Source of the DNA: Tubiluchus corallicola
Taxonomy: Eukaryota; Priapulida; Priapulimorpha; Priapulimorphida; Tubiluchidae
Length of the DNA stretch: 64,000 bases
Direction of reading: 5' to 3'
Assembly (NCBI GenBank): GCA_030141605.1
Contig: JAQGDQ010000195.1
Span: 1 to 64,000 of the forward strand
Below, one piece after another: positions 10,505-23,216 of this stretch; position 1 is the stretch's first letter, and every line of letters starts with the position of its first letter. The translations under genes and the position numbers were made by a program. The notes below the pieces were generated by a model. It saw only the letters and a list, made by a program, of their open reading frames with translations. It was not told where the DNA came from and did not search any database.

Positions 10505-12020
10505 AGTACTGCTTGTTTTAGTGCAATAAAAACATTAATTAATTAATTGTAAGAAACAGGGATTGCATGTGCCTTCATTGTGAGTTTGCTGAAGCAGATT
10601 TTGTCCAATGAAATGGTACTGATGAATCCTAATTCTTACTTTTTAAACGTTCTCTGCAAACCATACTGGAGTTAGATTTTAGCGGGACTTCATTTTAGTC
10701 AAGTGAAATAAAATTACTGTGCAATAATAAACGTTTAAATTCGTTATAATAACAAATTTAGCCTAACTGAGTTTTTATCATTTGGAGCAATGCCGCATGG
10801 GCTCTTATTATGTCAAAATGCCATGGTTCTATGATGCTAAAATCCCGAGAAACAACTAGACATTTTGTGCAGTATCTGCTAATAAGGCTTTGCACAGTTT
10901 CGTTGTGCGCACGCGCACTTGCTGTTCGTCAAAGGTTAAGTGTACCACAGCAACGCGTGTTAACTACAACCGTCACGTGGCATGTGTATAAAGCAAAGCC
11001 GTCTGCTGTATCGGTCCAGTAACTTCAGTTGTTTTACATGGACTTTACTTAATTATATATTTGTCTGTGTGTAGAGTGATTTACTAGCAGGATCTTGCCT
11101 AGAGAACAAGAAAAAATGAACTAGGAAAGGTTCTACCTAGCAGTTAAGACCGTTAATATTACAACACAATGAGCTGTGAGACGTTGTCAAGTGTACACAA
11201 ATGCGTTGTCTGGTACACTTAACCTTTGACCTTTTCACGACCAACATCAATCGTTGAAACAGTGGAAAGGCTTATTATTGCTATTATCTCAAGGCAAGTT
11301 CCAGCATCTGAAGCACATACTGCATTTTACCTTTGTTTTCATAACTTAATGCACAATATCTTTGAAGAGCAACGGCTGCTCAACAGATACTGCATTTTGC
11401 CATTGCGTGAGCACTTATATTAAGAATAAGATATTACAGATACTGTCTAACATAAACAGTGGCTTAGATTGATCGTTCCATCGCCATAGTTGACATCAGT
11501 TAAACACCAATACTAACTGTGTGTGAGTGTGTCTGTTCAGACAAACATGGAGTCCACCAGAGTGAAGTAATTTTGGAATTATTTTTAATTCTTTATCTGA
11601 ACATCATAAAGAATTACGACCAACAAACAAACATGTTATTCCATAAGAATCAGAGATTTTATTAAAAAACATGTTCTCGTTAAACTTTTTCCTATTTTGC
11701 TCTACATGTGCAGAAGAAAACCTTGTCGAACGTGGTTTCTGTTTCAATAGCAACGCAAAATTTTCCAATATAATTTCGTTACTTTTTTAAATTGTGTGTT
11801 AAATATCTAATTTGAAATACAAATCAAGTAAATTAAACATTTAAATTTAAGGAAATCAAGGTTAAACTTACTTAGTGCAATTATTTGTTGGGTGCACTTC
11901 TCTGATTATACACAAAAACAAATCTAACTAATTAAATAAATTAAAAAGGCAAATATAAATATAATAATTGTACAATGTAATTAAAAGTAATGCAAACGCA
12001 TTAATGTTGCACTACGTTTG
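10505..12020. other. Intergenic, nothing recognised
   Basis: AT-rich DNA after the glycosyltransferase 3' UTR. Short frames at 10810-11022 and 11226-11423 have no recognisable domain or splice context and are not called. Confidence 0.4.
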
Positions 12021-13260
12021 TTTTTTTAGTTCCTGCTCTACCACTAGGCAAACTAGACAATTGCCTACGGCGCCAATTTTTGGGGGGTGTCAAATTCTGG
12101 AAGTAATACCTTAATTTTTAAATTCAGCATAAGTAATGATATAATTTATGTGCAATTGCTTTTTAACTACACAACATTGTACTTTACGTTATTTCCTGTC
12201 AAAATGTATGACTCATCGAAGCTAACAAGTGTCTTCCCTCAACAAAACACTTAGTACTTTTACTTTATCTGGTTTATTAAGATTACGTCAATTCACTCTG
12301 ACACTACCAACATGCTTTAACCCGCAGTTTGTACAGTACGCATAGAACAGCAGAGCTACATAATGACCTTTCCACTAAAAATAAAGTTTCTTACAATAGC
12401 ATTTAAATAATTATGGCACCTAAACCTATAAGAATCGAGGTTTCCAGAAGTGGAATACAGGAAACGAAAGGTAAGAAAGCTGACGAGTGGCAACACTGAA
12501 CAATAAAAAGAATCTCTAATTTACGCATTCCGTGTCAATTCACCCAGTGATCTACACCCGAGTATTAAAAATGGTTCAGTTGCCCTTTAAACCCAATATT
12601 TAGGATTTTAAGTTCTGCGGGTTGGTTTGTAGCATATAATTTTTTTGAGCGATATGAAGCCGTCTGATCAACTTGTGAATGAAGCCGTCTGATCAACCTG
12701 ACATTTCAAAAATTCATATCTCGATACCTGCTGGACCAAAATTCATGGGAGAGGTGTTGTTTTAATCAGAAAAATGCCCAGAATCCAAATCCAAGCTCAA
12801 CCTATCTGATGATTTTCAGTTGACGACCTTTTGACCCAAATTTGACCTTGACCTTGACCCCTGGATAAAAAATCCTTGACTCCAAAGTTAGTGCGGATGA
12901 AAAGCCAACTTGTTAGCCACAACATATCAAAAAATCAAAGATTGGTTCTTCTTTGTCAAAGATTAAAATCACACCCTCAGATAATAAGACACAATTTAAG
13001 ACATAAGAAGCGTATTTCTTAAATTTATTCAAAGTACTTGCAACCAGACCAGAGTTATGACTAGGGAGATGGACTAAGGTGGAATGAATGCGTACGTGAA
13101 AAAAAGGTTTAGAATTTTAAAGACTTCTGATGAAAAAAAGCTGTTGGAAAATCTAGCCAAATGTAAGAGAAATTGCAGAAATTTTGCATACTTCTGAAGA
13201 CCCAGGACGTACAGTGTTCAATTTCAAATTTCAACCAACAGACGCTGTATATAGGTAGTA
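12021..13260. repeat. Degenerate repeat region with nuclear-receptor-type half-sites
   Basis: It contains a directly repeated segment (ATGAAGCCGTCTGATCAAC at about 12656 and 12682). At about 12845 there is an overlapping series TGACCTTGACCTTGACC; its complement reads as consecutive TCAAGGTCA extended half-sites. No gene is seen. The style suggests an old dispersed repeat. Confidence 0.45.
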
Positions 13261-13427
13261 AAATACATTTAATTAGTACATTATACTAATTAGTGCATTA
13301 GTTCATATATAAGCCTAACACACGTGTACCGTTATACTTTATTATAATATTATACAACAAAAATTCAATTTGAATACAAATTCAAATTCAATAATAATAA
13401 TAACAATGTTGGTTATTGTTGCTATTC

Positions 13428-13550
<123 letters not shown>

Positions 13551-13772
13551 TTATTAACTCTTGTATTAATAACTCTTTTATTATACATATATACAATTGC
13601 CTCTGTTTGTAGGGAGGTCGTTTTAAATGTGTTTTTACATACTGCCAGATTACATTATGACATTATATTATAACGTATTTGAATTTACAAGATTATTAGT
13701 TAATGTTTCAAAACTATTATTAGTAATGCAAGTTACACAAGATTATATAGATATTACTGCGAATAGACATTT

Positions 13773-14980
13773 TTATAAACTATTACTATTAATATATACA
13801 AGATTTCCTCTATTTTGCATGATCAATTTCATTGCGATTAATTCTTTTACTATTTCGATAAATAATTTATGCATATTAGTATCTCGGCTTTGATAAACGC
13901 CTTTCTGCTCCATGAATGGCACCACCTGGCACATGGCTTCCCTAAGTTCTTGGTGCATCAGCCGATATCCAAAGATAAGATGAGCTCTAGTTTGCACGCC
14001 TGCTCCACCTTGACATTGGTTTGTTTGAACTAGTCCTGGATGGTATAAAAAACTTCTAGTAGCCTTTTTGGGAAATAACTTAATCGCTTTTCTTTTTATA
14101 CTGCGGTCACTCTTGCCAGTCGGTAGTTTGATGGCATGTAAAGCAGCGGTAGAGGTTCCGTCTGCTCCCCTGCTAACTGACTGATGTGTCGAATTTTTCT
14201 GCACCACATTGTCTTTATGTATTTCTCAGTGTCATTCAGTATGTCAGATCAGTATATTTCAGATGTGTGTTATCAACTACACTCGTTATATACTTGTTTC
14301 GTTCAATCTCTACATCTTTTGCTATTTTTAAGAACGCCTTTGTTTTGGCTATATGTTCTATTACCACACGTTTTGTGTACGAAGCTTGACTTAATCCTAT
14401 ATCAGCAGCTTACACTATATCATCTAGCAGTTGGCTCAGTGCCTTTAAAAGGAATTTGTATCCAATTTCTGAATACCTCACGTCATTTGGTGGTACTCCG
14501 CATATCAACTCCAGTTCTTTTTGTGATGGATCCTTCTCTAACGCCCGCTGTTGTCTTTAGAATGTCATAAAGTAAGTCGTCAAACGCATTAAGTTTTTTC
14601 AATCCAGACTATCGACGCATAAAATAATGTTGGTGGTACTACAGCTTTGCATAAATTAATTGTTGTTGCCAATTGCAAACCAGGATTACAGCTTAAAGCA
14701 AAACCGGACCCAACCTTACCCTGTAGGTCAAAACAATCTACTCTTGAAAGGAAACATACCATTTTCTTTCAAAAATGTCTTACGCGAAAGAATTATTACC
14801 AAAGAAAAAACAAAATTTCACGTTCCTGCCACTAGTTGTTCGTTGTTCCATGTATTTTGCCATTCGCTAGTTGGATGGGCAGTAGCGCCTGCATTTCGGA
14901 AACGCATTGCACAAAAAACAGGTGCTGCATCCTCATGCGTGAGCACAGCAGCAAATTTGAAATTTGAATTTTTACCTTAA
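13773..14980 (-). pseudogene. Decayed unrecognised coding region
   Basis: Minus-strand frames follow each other with stops and frame changes. Near 14980-14840 there is a stretch with LTHEDAAPVFCAMRFRNAG. At about 14530-14300 comes ELELICGVPPNDVRYSEIGY, then SYTKRVVIEHIAKTKAF. At 14207-13773 there is an intact 144-codon frame (RKAIKLFPKKATRSFLYH, then MHQELREAMCQVVPFMEQKG). Composition and residue choice look coding rather than random, and the pieces run in one direction. I do not recognise the family. A decayed transposon protein or host gene relic are both possible. Confidence 0.4.
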
Positions 14981-15199
14981 AACTTGTCTAGTTTTAGTAT
15001 AACACAACTGAATATCTTACAGTAGCACTGTACTTCAATTTTCACTTTCGCAAACATGTGCCACACGCTCTTGGAATATTTTTGCTGTTGAAAATTATTT
15101 TTTGTTTGTGATGTCATCAACGGTTGGGCTCGCCCGCCATTAACTAAGTTTTCAATCTATTATTTAATCATCAGAAATGCTTTTGCAGTATAAATTGTG

Positions 15200-16310
15200 T
15201 TAAAATGTATACTTTTTATCCAGTTTACCAGTACTTGCTACCAGTATCGAGCTGTCGTCTGAGTATTTGTACTTTTTGACAGTTTGTTCTCTTGCATTTC
15301 AGTTAACATACCTGCTATGTAGACCAGAGACAATACTGGAGATAGCACGGACCCTTGAGGTAGACCCACGCCACAGGAATAAGTTGGCGATACATAGTCG
15401 TTTACTTTAATGTTGATTTGTCAGTTTTGAAGCATTGGTTTTATCAAGCCATGTAGGCTTCCACACGGGCCTGCTTGTTTCAGCTTCCATAGGAGGCTCT
15501 CTATCCACACACCATCAAATACAGTCTTGAAGCAGCACAAAATTGCTTTATCCACCGCCTGTTTCTCAATGTTAGCTATTTTAATACAATAAACTGTACA
15601 ATCTGTACAGTAATGTACTGTACAGCACAACTTTACAAACAGTAAAATCTGTACAAATAGCGAACTGTACTGCATCCTGGCTTGAATCCTTCATGATCCA
15701 TTATCTATCTAAGGTTGTTCAAATAACCTTCTTACTCGGTTTTCTATAAGTTTTCCCACTAGTTTTCAAAAAATTGGATGAAATTGTACATGTAATAGGT
15801 CTGTAATTGTTTGCGTCATTGTACTTTATCTTGCCTTGCTTCCCGGAGAAAATAAATTTCGATTTCTTCGAAGGCCAGCACTTTTTTAAACGGCAAATGT
15901 TAGCTGAATTTATTAAAAGGGTTTTGCCCAAAACAAGAGGGTCCCTCAGCACTAGAGGGTAGCATATATACGCATTCAAGCCCTTGTTACAGATTTTTTG
16001 GTTTTTAATAGCGTTTGTCGTTTAATTTCCGCATCGTAAATTTATCACTGTACCACTGATTTTCATTCTGGAACCATCTATTATCAAATATTGTACCATT
16101 CATATGCCTGCCACTTATAAACGTGTAATATAAAAGCCCACACTTGTCGTCTTCTGATATGTAGTTTCTGCGCTAGTTGGTCAGCATTTCTGTAGCGTCT
16201 TCCTGCTTGCCTTCAAACGCTTTTCTGTACGTTTTCCAGAAATCTTTTCCCTGCGTGACAGTTACTTCATTGTGTCGTCCCTGTTGTTTGTTCCTAAATC
16301 TGTCAGGCTG
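15200..16310 (-). mobile_element. Non-LTR retrotransposon fragment
   Basis: Read on the minus strand, about 16290-16160 gives a linker-like stretch (VTVTQGKDFWKTYRKAFEGK). Then 15979-15719 gives the RT palm entry (ANNYRPIT). Then 15675-15421 holds a decayed middle part, and about 15360 gives GVGLPQGSVLSPVLSL, the conserved reverse-transcriptase PQG motif. Stops and frame changes interrupt it, and the YADD box and 3' end are missing. It is a truncated LINE of the jockey/CR1/L2 kind. Confidence 0.78.
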
Positions 16311-16499
16311 AATAAAATAAAACAAGTAGACATTGTATCCACTATGATGTAAATATACTCATTCAAATATTGCAAACGAGCTTTGCATCACAGTTGTATA
16401 GTATGATAAAATGCAAGACAGGACACAGTATCTGCAGAGTTTTGGTTTCGTTCTTCAAATGAATTAATGAAGACCACCTAAGTCACATCCCAAAATTCA

Positions 16500-16830
16500 C
16501 CTATTAGACTTTGCGATCAGATCATCACAAGTCATTCTTCGTCGGTGCAAAGGACTGCTTAAACTAATTCAAACTTCTCGCAAGCTTGCCAAATGTTCAC
16601 GCAAAAAGATTGCAAAATTAGCTGAAATTTACAGTGCGCTGAATTTTTCCAGCCGACGAAAAACGTTATTGGCGGAAGAATTTGCTTTCGAAAGGGATAG
16701 GCCAAACGTGAAATGAACGTCACTTTAAAATGATTTTACTAATCACATATCGTACTTATCGCACTTTTGTTACCAAATTCTTTCACCATTTCTCACGAAC
16801 ATTTCCCAGAAGTTTTACCTTTCCTTTAAA
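16500..16830. repeat. Dispersed repeat, inverted R2 copy
   Basis: The reverse complement of about 16720-16830 (AAAGGAAAGGTAAAACTTCT) matches about 5320-5430 of repeat copy 2. The adjoining AAAAAGATTGCAAAATTAGC also has its counterpart near 5560. It is therefore a fourth, inverted and diverged copy. Confidence 0.6.
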
Positions 16831-17130
16831 AACGAAATTTTCCGTTGCATCGTTCGTTCCTTCAGTCGTTTCAGCGTAGTTCGAAAACCTGATCGTAATC
16901 TCAAATTTCCATTCTGTAATAATATACGTTGACTAGGACTATGGTCATTACCCAGAGGCCGTCTAACTGTTATCGCCTTATGAGTAAATGACTTTATATG
17001 ATATGTTTACTAAAGTTGCTTATGAATGCAAATATGCCAATGTTTATGTTCAGTTGGTGGTGTACTGTTAGTCCTGTGTTAGCATAATTTTTATGCTAGA
17101 TGGCATTAAGGATTGTTTGAAATCACAGCG

Positions 17131-20100
17131 ATGGATCCCACACCCCCAGATGGTGGGTGGGGATTGATGATTGTCGTCGCTGGCTTTGTGGCGCAGTTTG
17201 TCACCATGGGACAAATTAAGTCCTATGGCGTGTTGATGTTAGAATTGGAGGTGATTTTCGAAACAGGTGCAACATTGACTAGCTGGATAGGAGGTCTTGC
17301 GCAGGGACTTGCATTTGGTTTAGGTAAGTCGAATAGCGTGTGTGTGCGTGCGTGCGTGCGTGTGCGAGTAAAGTCGTACATCACCTATTCAGTCACTAAA
17401 AACTTTGGATTTAACTGTTATTTGACGAAAGCAGATTAAGACAGTATAGCAAAGAATTTTATATACCAATTCTAACTAACCCTTTCTTGTACATAAGCTT
17501 ACTCTGTTTCTGTAAATTAACTCTGTGTATTTACTTGTGCCTTATTTTTATTCTTGTTCTACGGGTTGTAAATGTTTGAAGTAAAATAAACAATAGTAAT
17601 AATAATATGCGTTCATAGTGCATTCAGTAATAACTATCTTGCTTACAGAAGTAGTAGACTGAAAACTACACACATAGAATGTAGGCTTAAAACCGTTTAT
17701 AGTACAATCAACAGATGTACAGACATCGTCAATATTTCTCAATCAGTAGTAATTAGTTTGCGTTTGGCACTGAATACAGACATGCTCATATATAGAAGGA
17801 TGAAGCATTGGCACAGATGGTCTACACCAGACCTAGAACTACACCAAAACTTTACGCCATAGATGCAGAATCATCCAGGGATTGGTCTACACCAGACCTA
17901 GAACTACACGAGAACTTTACGCCCATAGACGCAGAAGCATCCAGGGATTGGTCTACACCAGACCTAGAACTACACGAGAACTTTACGCTAATAGACGCAG
18001 AAGCATCCAGGGATTGGTCTACACCAGAACTAGAACTACGCCAGAACTTTACGCCCATAGACGCAGACGCATCCAGGGATTGGTGTACACCAGAACTTTA
18101 CGCCCATAGACGCAGAAGCATCCAGGGATTAGTGCACACCAGAACTTTACGCCCATAGACGCAGAAGCATCCAGGGATTGGTGTACACCAGAACTTTACG
18201 CCCATAGACGCAGAAGCATCCAGGGATTAGTGCACACCAGAACTTTACGCCCATAGACGCAGAAGCATCCAGGGATTGGTCTACACCTGTGTACACCAGA
18301 ACTTTACGCCCATAGACGCAGAAGCATCCAGGGATTGGTCTACACCTGTACTAGAACTACACCAGAACTTTACGACCATAAACGCAGACGCATTCAGGGA
18401 TTGGTCTACACCTGTACTAGAACTACACCAGAACTTTACGCCCATAAACGCAGACGCATTCAGGGATTGGTCTACACCTGTACTAGAACTACACCAGAAC
18501 TTTACGCCCATAAACGCAGAAGCATCCAGGGATTGGTCTACACCAGAACTAGAACTACACCAGAACTTTACGCCCATAAACGTAGAAGCATCCAGGGATT
18601 GGTGTACACCAGAACTTTACGCCCATAGACGCAGAAGCATCCAGGGATTGGTGTACACCAGAACTTTACGCCCATAGACGCAGAAGCATCCAGGGATTGG
18701 TGTACACCAGAACTTTACGCCCATAGACGCAGAAGCATCCAGGGATTAGTGTACACCAGAACTTTACGCCCATAGACGCAGAAGCATCCAGGGATTGGTC
18801 TACACCTGTACTAGAACTACACCAGAACTTTGCGCGCATAAACGCAGAAGCATCCAGGGATTGGTCTACACCAGAACTAGAACTGCACCAGAACTTTACG
18901 CCCATAGACGCAGAAGCATCCAGGGATTGGTGTACACCAGAACTTTACGCCCATAGACGCAGAAGCATCCAGGGATTGGTGTACACCAGTTTTAGAACTT
19001 ATGCCCTTGAAAGCAGGCAGTCGTGGCTTAAATGATAGCAGTCCACACTAACATTAAAACGTGCGTCAATAAAAGCCTGTAGTATCAGCTGCAGAGGATA
19101 TTGGTTCACCAAATCTAAAATCATATTTACATTAAAATTTGTATGTAATCAATTTATAAAAAAGCTGGTGTCATTATTAAAACTGCTTATATACTCAACC
19201 TAACGTATACTTAAAAACTAAATTAAAACTACATGATTAGGAAAGTTACAAAATGCACGTAAAATGCACAAAGCAGGAACGTTAAGAACTAAATGAAAAA
19301 TATGCACATGATGGCAAATAGCAAAAAAATTTACAAAATGCATAATACACTGACAATGAAAAATTAATCTATGTAAACAAAAACGCTTAACAGTTTCATA
19401 AGTATTTTATATATTACCGATGCAATATTTTTAGTAACTTAAGTCAATTAAATAGTTTCAGACCGTTACAGTTTCTGTGTTATATAAAAGTCTTGTAGTT
19501 AATGAAATCCTACGGTGTATTAACAATATTTCTGTTAGCGTGAGTTCTTTTAAGTGTGTGCTTGTACTTGCATTTCCCGTTTGAATATTATTGCATCATC
19601 GAAACTATTGAAAACTGAACAAGCGTTCGTTGTGTTAAGTTTAAAAAGCACTTAGTGCCCGATTAAGCATGGGGGCTGCAATTCAGTGGTTTCCACAGAT
19701 TAATTGAAATGAGAAGAGACAACAGAATGAGAGTAGAGGTATGCTGAATTATCCTTTTTTAAAAAGGACTCAATTAATTAATATACTATCTAATAATACA
19801 CTGTAATTGTTTTCTTGTCCATTGTTCCAACTCATTGTTACTGCCACACTCACAATCCTGATTACAATGACGTAGTTTTGTAAGAATTGAGGTCACATCT
19901 CCTCTGACAAGATTACAATTTATTGTAATTTGTATGTATTATATTTAATATTTCAAAAACTTATTTTAATTTTGAAAATATCAAATATCTCCTCTTTTTG
20001 TTGTGTTAGAGTTGCACCCCTGTATGCGGGCCTAAAGTTGGCATTATGTTGTAGAAGTTGAATAAACTGATTTGAAGAATCCAACATTCATGCTTTTGTT

Positions 20101-23100
20101 AAACGCCATTGGGGTCCTGGGCCTCACAGTATCTGTAACCATGGGGACTACAAAATCAAAATCCAGCCCTGTAAACATTGTATGCATGGAAACTGAAATT
20201 TGAGATGTTTCGTCCAATTTTCATGCAATCCAGGGCAAATGGCATCTAGATCTTCATGCAAGCAGTCTTCTTTACAATAAAAGCAAGAATGGAAACATGG
20301 TGTTAAATTTTCTTTTCTTTGCAGCACCAATTTCCTGTGTTTTGGTAAACAAGTTTGGCCACAGACCTGTCGTTATTGTTAGCGGAATCTTGGCAGGCAC
20401 TGGCATGAGTCTAGGATACTTCGCAAACTCACTAGCAGTGTTATTCATCACATACGGAATAATTTTTGGTAAAGGATTTGCTTTATGTGTTTAGTAAACT
20501 AGGTGACATTTCAAATGGTGTTGCTATGAATATTAAAAAAATAAAAATGGGTGAGTAAAGTTATAGGTGCAAGTAGGCGTTTATGAGATAAGGAAACATT
20601 TGCTATGTTGTGTTTTTCTAAATTCTTTTTCTAAAAAAATACGCAAAAAACTATTTTACAATTTAACAATAAGTTGATATTTTTCTAGGTACAGGGGTTG
20701 GTTTGGTGCATAATCCATCTGTAACAATTTTACCTGTGTATTTTCAAAAACACTTGTCACTCTCATGTGGTATTGTTATAGCTGGTGGAGGACTGGGAAC
20801 TCTGTGTTTTCCCCTTATACTAGAATATTTGCTACACGAATATAACTATAAATCTACGCTACTCATCTGCGGTGGAATCGCTTTCAACGTCATCGTATCT
20901 GGTCTCTTGATGCGACCATTGACAACCGTCAGGAAATGTTCACACGTACAGCAAAGCAAGAAAACGTCAAGGCGTGCAGACGGACAGTTCAGCTACGCTG
21001 CTCAGCTGGATGACGACGCAGCAAGCGGGTGTAGTGTGAGTACAACTGTAACATATATAAAATCCGATGAAGTCTCGCTAAATGGCAGATTTCCACGTAG
21101 TGCATCTGAAAATACAATGAGTGATGTAATAGGGGTAGCAGAAGCAGACTCAGTGTGTGAAAGCAAATCAAGTGCATCTGTTACGTTTAAAACAGAGAGC
21201 TGTACCAACAGCAGCAAACAAAAGCCTGTTAGTAATGCAGAAAAACGTGACAACATTGCAAACCTCTTCCACTGGTATCTGTTATTTGATCCATACTATG
21301 TGCTGTTTGTCGCTGTCAGAATGATGTTTGCTTTTAGTTCAATTGGTATCTATATTTTACTTCCCACAAAGGTTCAAGAACTGGACGACAATCACATCAC
21401 CGAGGCATCATTTGTTTCGCTCATGAGCCTATCGGAAGTGACGTCACGATTACTTTGGGCTGCAATGTGGGACAGAAAACCGTTTCGGCATCCGGCCGTG
21501 CGACAGATTGGAATGGCGACAATACTGTTTTTTGGAAGCGTCAGCATGCTGCTCATTGGGATAGTTGAGTCAGTGAGCATCCTTGGTGTATTAGTTGTCC
21601 TCATGGGCGTGCTCCTTGCAGGTTCTCAAGCGCCGACAATCATTATTTTAGGAGATTTAATAGGAGCGAAGCGAATTGGAGATGGTTTGGGAATTATGAT
21701 GTTGGGACAAGCTGTTGTACTGATGATTTCACCTCTTGTTACTGGTTAGTCTCAAGTTAATTTTATTGGTAAATAATGAAATAAAAAAAACTTGAAAAGT
21801 GTTGGTACAATACTCATTGACAGTGTATGCCAATTCCTCATTATCTGAGTTTTCTAATTATCCTGATTCAAAACCGAATTTCCTAAAGTTTAGAAGATTG
21901 TTTTTAAGTTGTAAAAAGTGGCACCAGCTGCAAGTAATTGTATATAAGATAAGCATTATGTAACACCTTGCAGAAATCTCACCTTGAAGGTATTTTGATG
22001 CGTCCTATGAGTAGCTTTAAAAAGTGTTAATTTAAAATTTAAATTCCCAGACAAACTCTAGATCACTAAAAAGATTACAAAAAGTTCAAAGTTTAGATCA
22101 ACAATTTTTTATTTGGTAACTTTATCTAGCAAGATGATAATTATCAATGAAACTTATGATTAGCGTAACTGACATGTTTCTGGAGAAAGTGAATCTCCAT
22201 AATGCAAGCATGCCACAGCCATTTTCGAAATAAGAAAACACCTGTTTACGTTTTGCTACAGTTTTGCATCATCCTCATGATCCTATGATACATGATCGGC
22301 ATAATGCCAGACTGCAGCAAAACGTAAGCAATACAAATATGCCGTATTATTATCAACCATAACTGTTGTTTTATAGTTAAAAACAAAACAACTTTATTAA
22401 AACTCTTACGTTATAAAGTTAAAAGCGTGCCAAACGTTTCAACTAGCTGCTGCTGTCATCATCATTGGCAAATTTACAAACTTACAACCAGTTTGTATAA
22501 GCAGAGCCTATTATGCACTAATTAAGTAGTTAACAGAAGCCAACTAGGTAATTAATAAACGGACTCGAATGAAAAGAAATTGATACAGCAACAATTAGTG
22601 TTTAAAAATAAAGTTAAAGGAATTGAACTGCTTTATACATTAAGACAAGGCTTGTTGAGTTCTTAGGGTACATAGATAGACTTTCTTTTATTACTAAGTC
22701 CCAGTTATTTGTAGCTCTGGTCACAATGCTGAAATTATTAAAATCAGCTTTTGGCAGGTGGCACAACTGGTTGTATGTTTGCAAATTTATTGCTGATGAT
22801 GACAGCAGCAGCTAGTCGAAACGTTTGGCATGATTTTAACTTTTAGCTTTTTATTTTAAAAATTTTAATAAAGTTGTGTTGTTTCAATCATTAAAACTTA
22901 TGTCACTTGACTGTAACTGTACTGTTATTAATTCATTTAGGTTCACTTCTGGATAATCTCGGTTCGGTGACATCATCATACGCGATAATGGGCGTTGCTT
23001 GGTTTATTGCATCCTGCCTGTGTTTCTCTCTAAGGTTGTTGTATTGCTGTAACGTCAGCCATATACAGCAGATCGAAGCGCCATCTGAATCTGATGAGGA

Positions 23101-23203
23101 CGTTTCGCTGAAACTGTCACGCATGTACACAGAAATGGACATCTTAGATTCAAGATATGCGATGCCCGAACTTGTTGGTTACAAGTTGAAAAATAATAAC
23201 TAA
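17131..23203 (+). CDS. Monocarboxylate transporter-like protein (MCT/SLC16), copy 1
   Basis: A proton- or sodium-linked carboxylate transporter of the major facilitator superfamily in the plasma membrane. Exons are 17131-17323, 20325-20468, 20689-21744 and 22941-23203, giving 551 residues. All three introns (3001, 220 and 1196 bp) are GT-AG and phase 1, and the joined frame is continuous. The N-terminus carries the SLC16 signature PPDGGWGLMIVVAGF; exon 2 carries NKFGHRPVV, the MFS loop motif after TM2. A long Ser/Lys-rich loop (about residues 195-300) separates the two six-helix halves, as in MCTs. The C-terminal tail after the last helix is short and acidic. ATG 17131 is chosen because the family starts just before PDGGWG. 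AATAAA lies at 23211. A tandem paralogue begins 2.4 kb downstream. The substrate cannot be told from sequence; the MCT6/9/12/14 side of the family is as possible as MCT1-4. Confidence 0.92.
17338..17366. repeat. Short (GT/GC)n run
   Basis: Alternating GTGT/GCGT repeat directly after the intron 1 donor of the first transporter gene. Alternating purine-pyrimidine DNA of this kind can adopt a Z form. Confidence 0.85.
17460..17612 (+). mobile_element. LINE 3' tail remnant
   Basis: Inside intron 1 of the transporter gene. The sequence TTGTAAATGTTTGAAGTAAA, then AATAAACAATAGTAATAATA, resembles the 3' ends of the CR1/L2-like copies at 4620 and 25440. No coding part is left. Confidence 0.4.
17806..18996. 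repeat. 1.2-kb minisatellite (66- and 49-bp units)
   Basis: About 20 tandem units built on GCATCCAGGGATTGGT, then a CTACACCAGAAC core, then TTTACGCCCATAGACGCAGAA. Long units (66 bp) carry a 17-bp near-duplicate of the ACACCAGAACTAGAACT segment; short units (49 bp) lack it, and the two types are interleaved. Long open frames on both strands across the array come from the 66-bp period being divisible by three. It lies within intron 1 of the first transporter gene. High identity between units points to recent homogenisation. Confidence 0.95.
18997..20324. other. Rest of intron 1, transporter copy 1
   Basis: AT-rich intronic DNA without a recognised gene or element. It ends in the acceptor tract TTTTCTTTTCTTTGCAG at 20324. 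Confidence 0.6.
22378..22890. mobile_element. Foldback element with ~120-bp inverted repeats
   Basis: About 22378-22500 and 22755-22890 are imperfect inverted repeats. The left arm contains CAACTTTATTAAAA, then GCCAAACGTTTCAACTAGCT and GCTGCTGTCATCATCA, then AACCAGTTTGT. The right arm contains the same motifs reversed. A spacer of about 255 bp separates them, with no coding capacity. It lies in intron 3 of the first transporter gene, ending about 50 bases before exon 4. It would form a large hairpin in the pre-mRNA. A class of MITE is likely, but target duplications were not identified. Confidence 0.78.
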
Positions 23204-23216
23204 CCCATTAAATAAA

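Noticed and set aside
17806..18905. Repeat protein with 22-residue units (IDAEASRDWSTP...)
   Set aside because: The array mixes 66- and 49-bp units, so the frame breaks at each short unit. It lies within an intron, and several frames on both strands are equally open.
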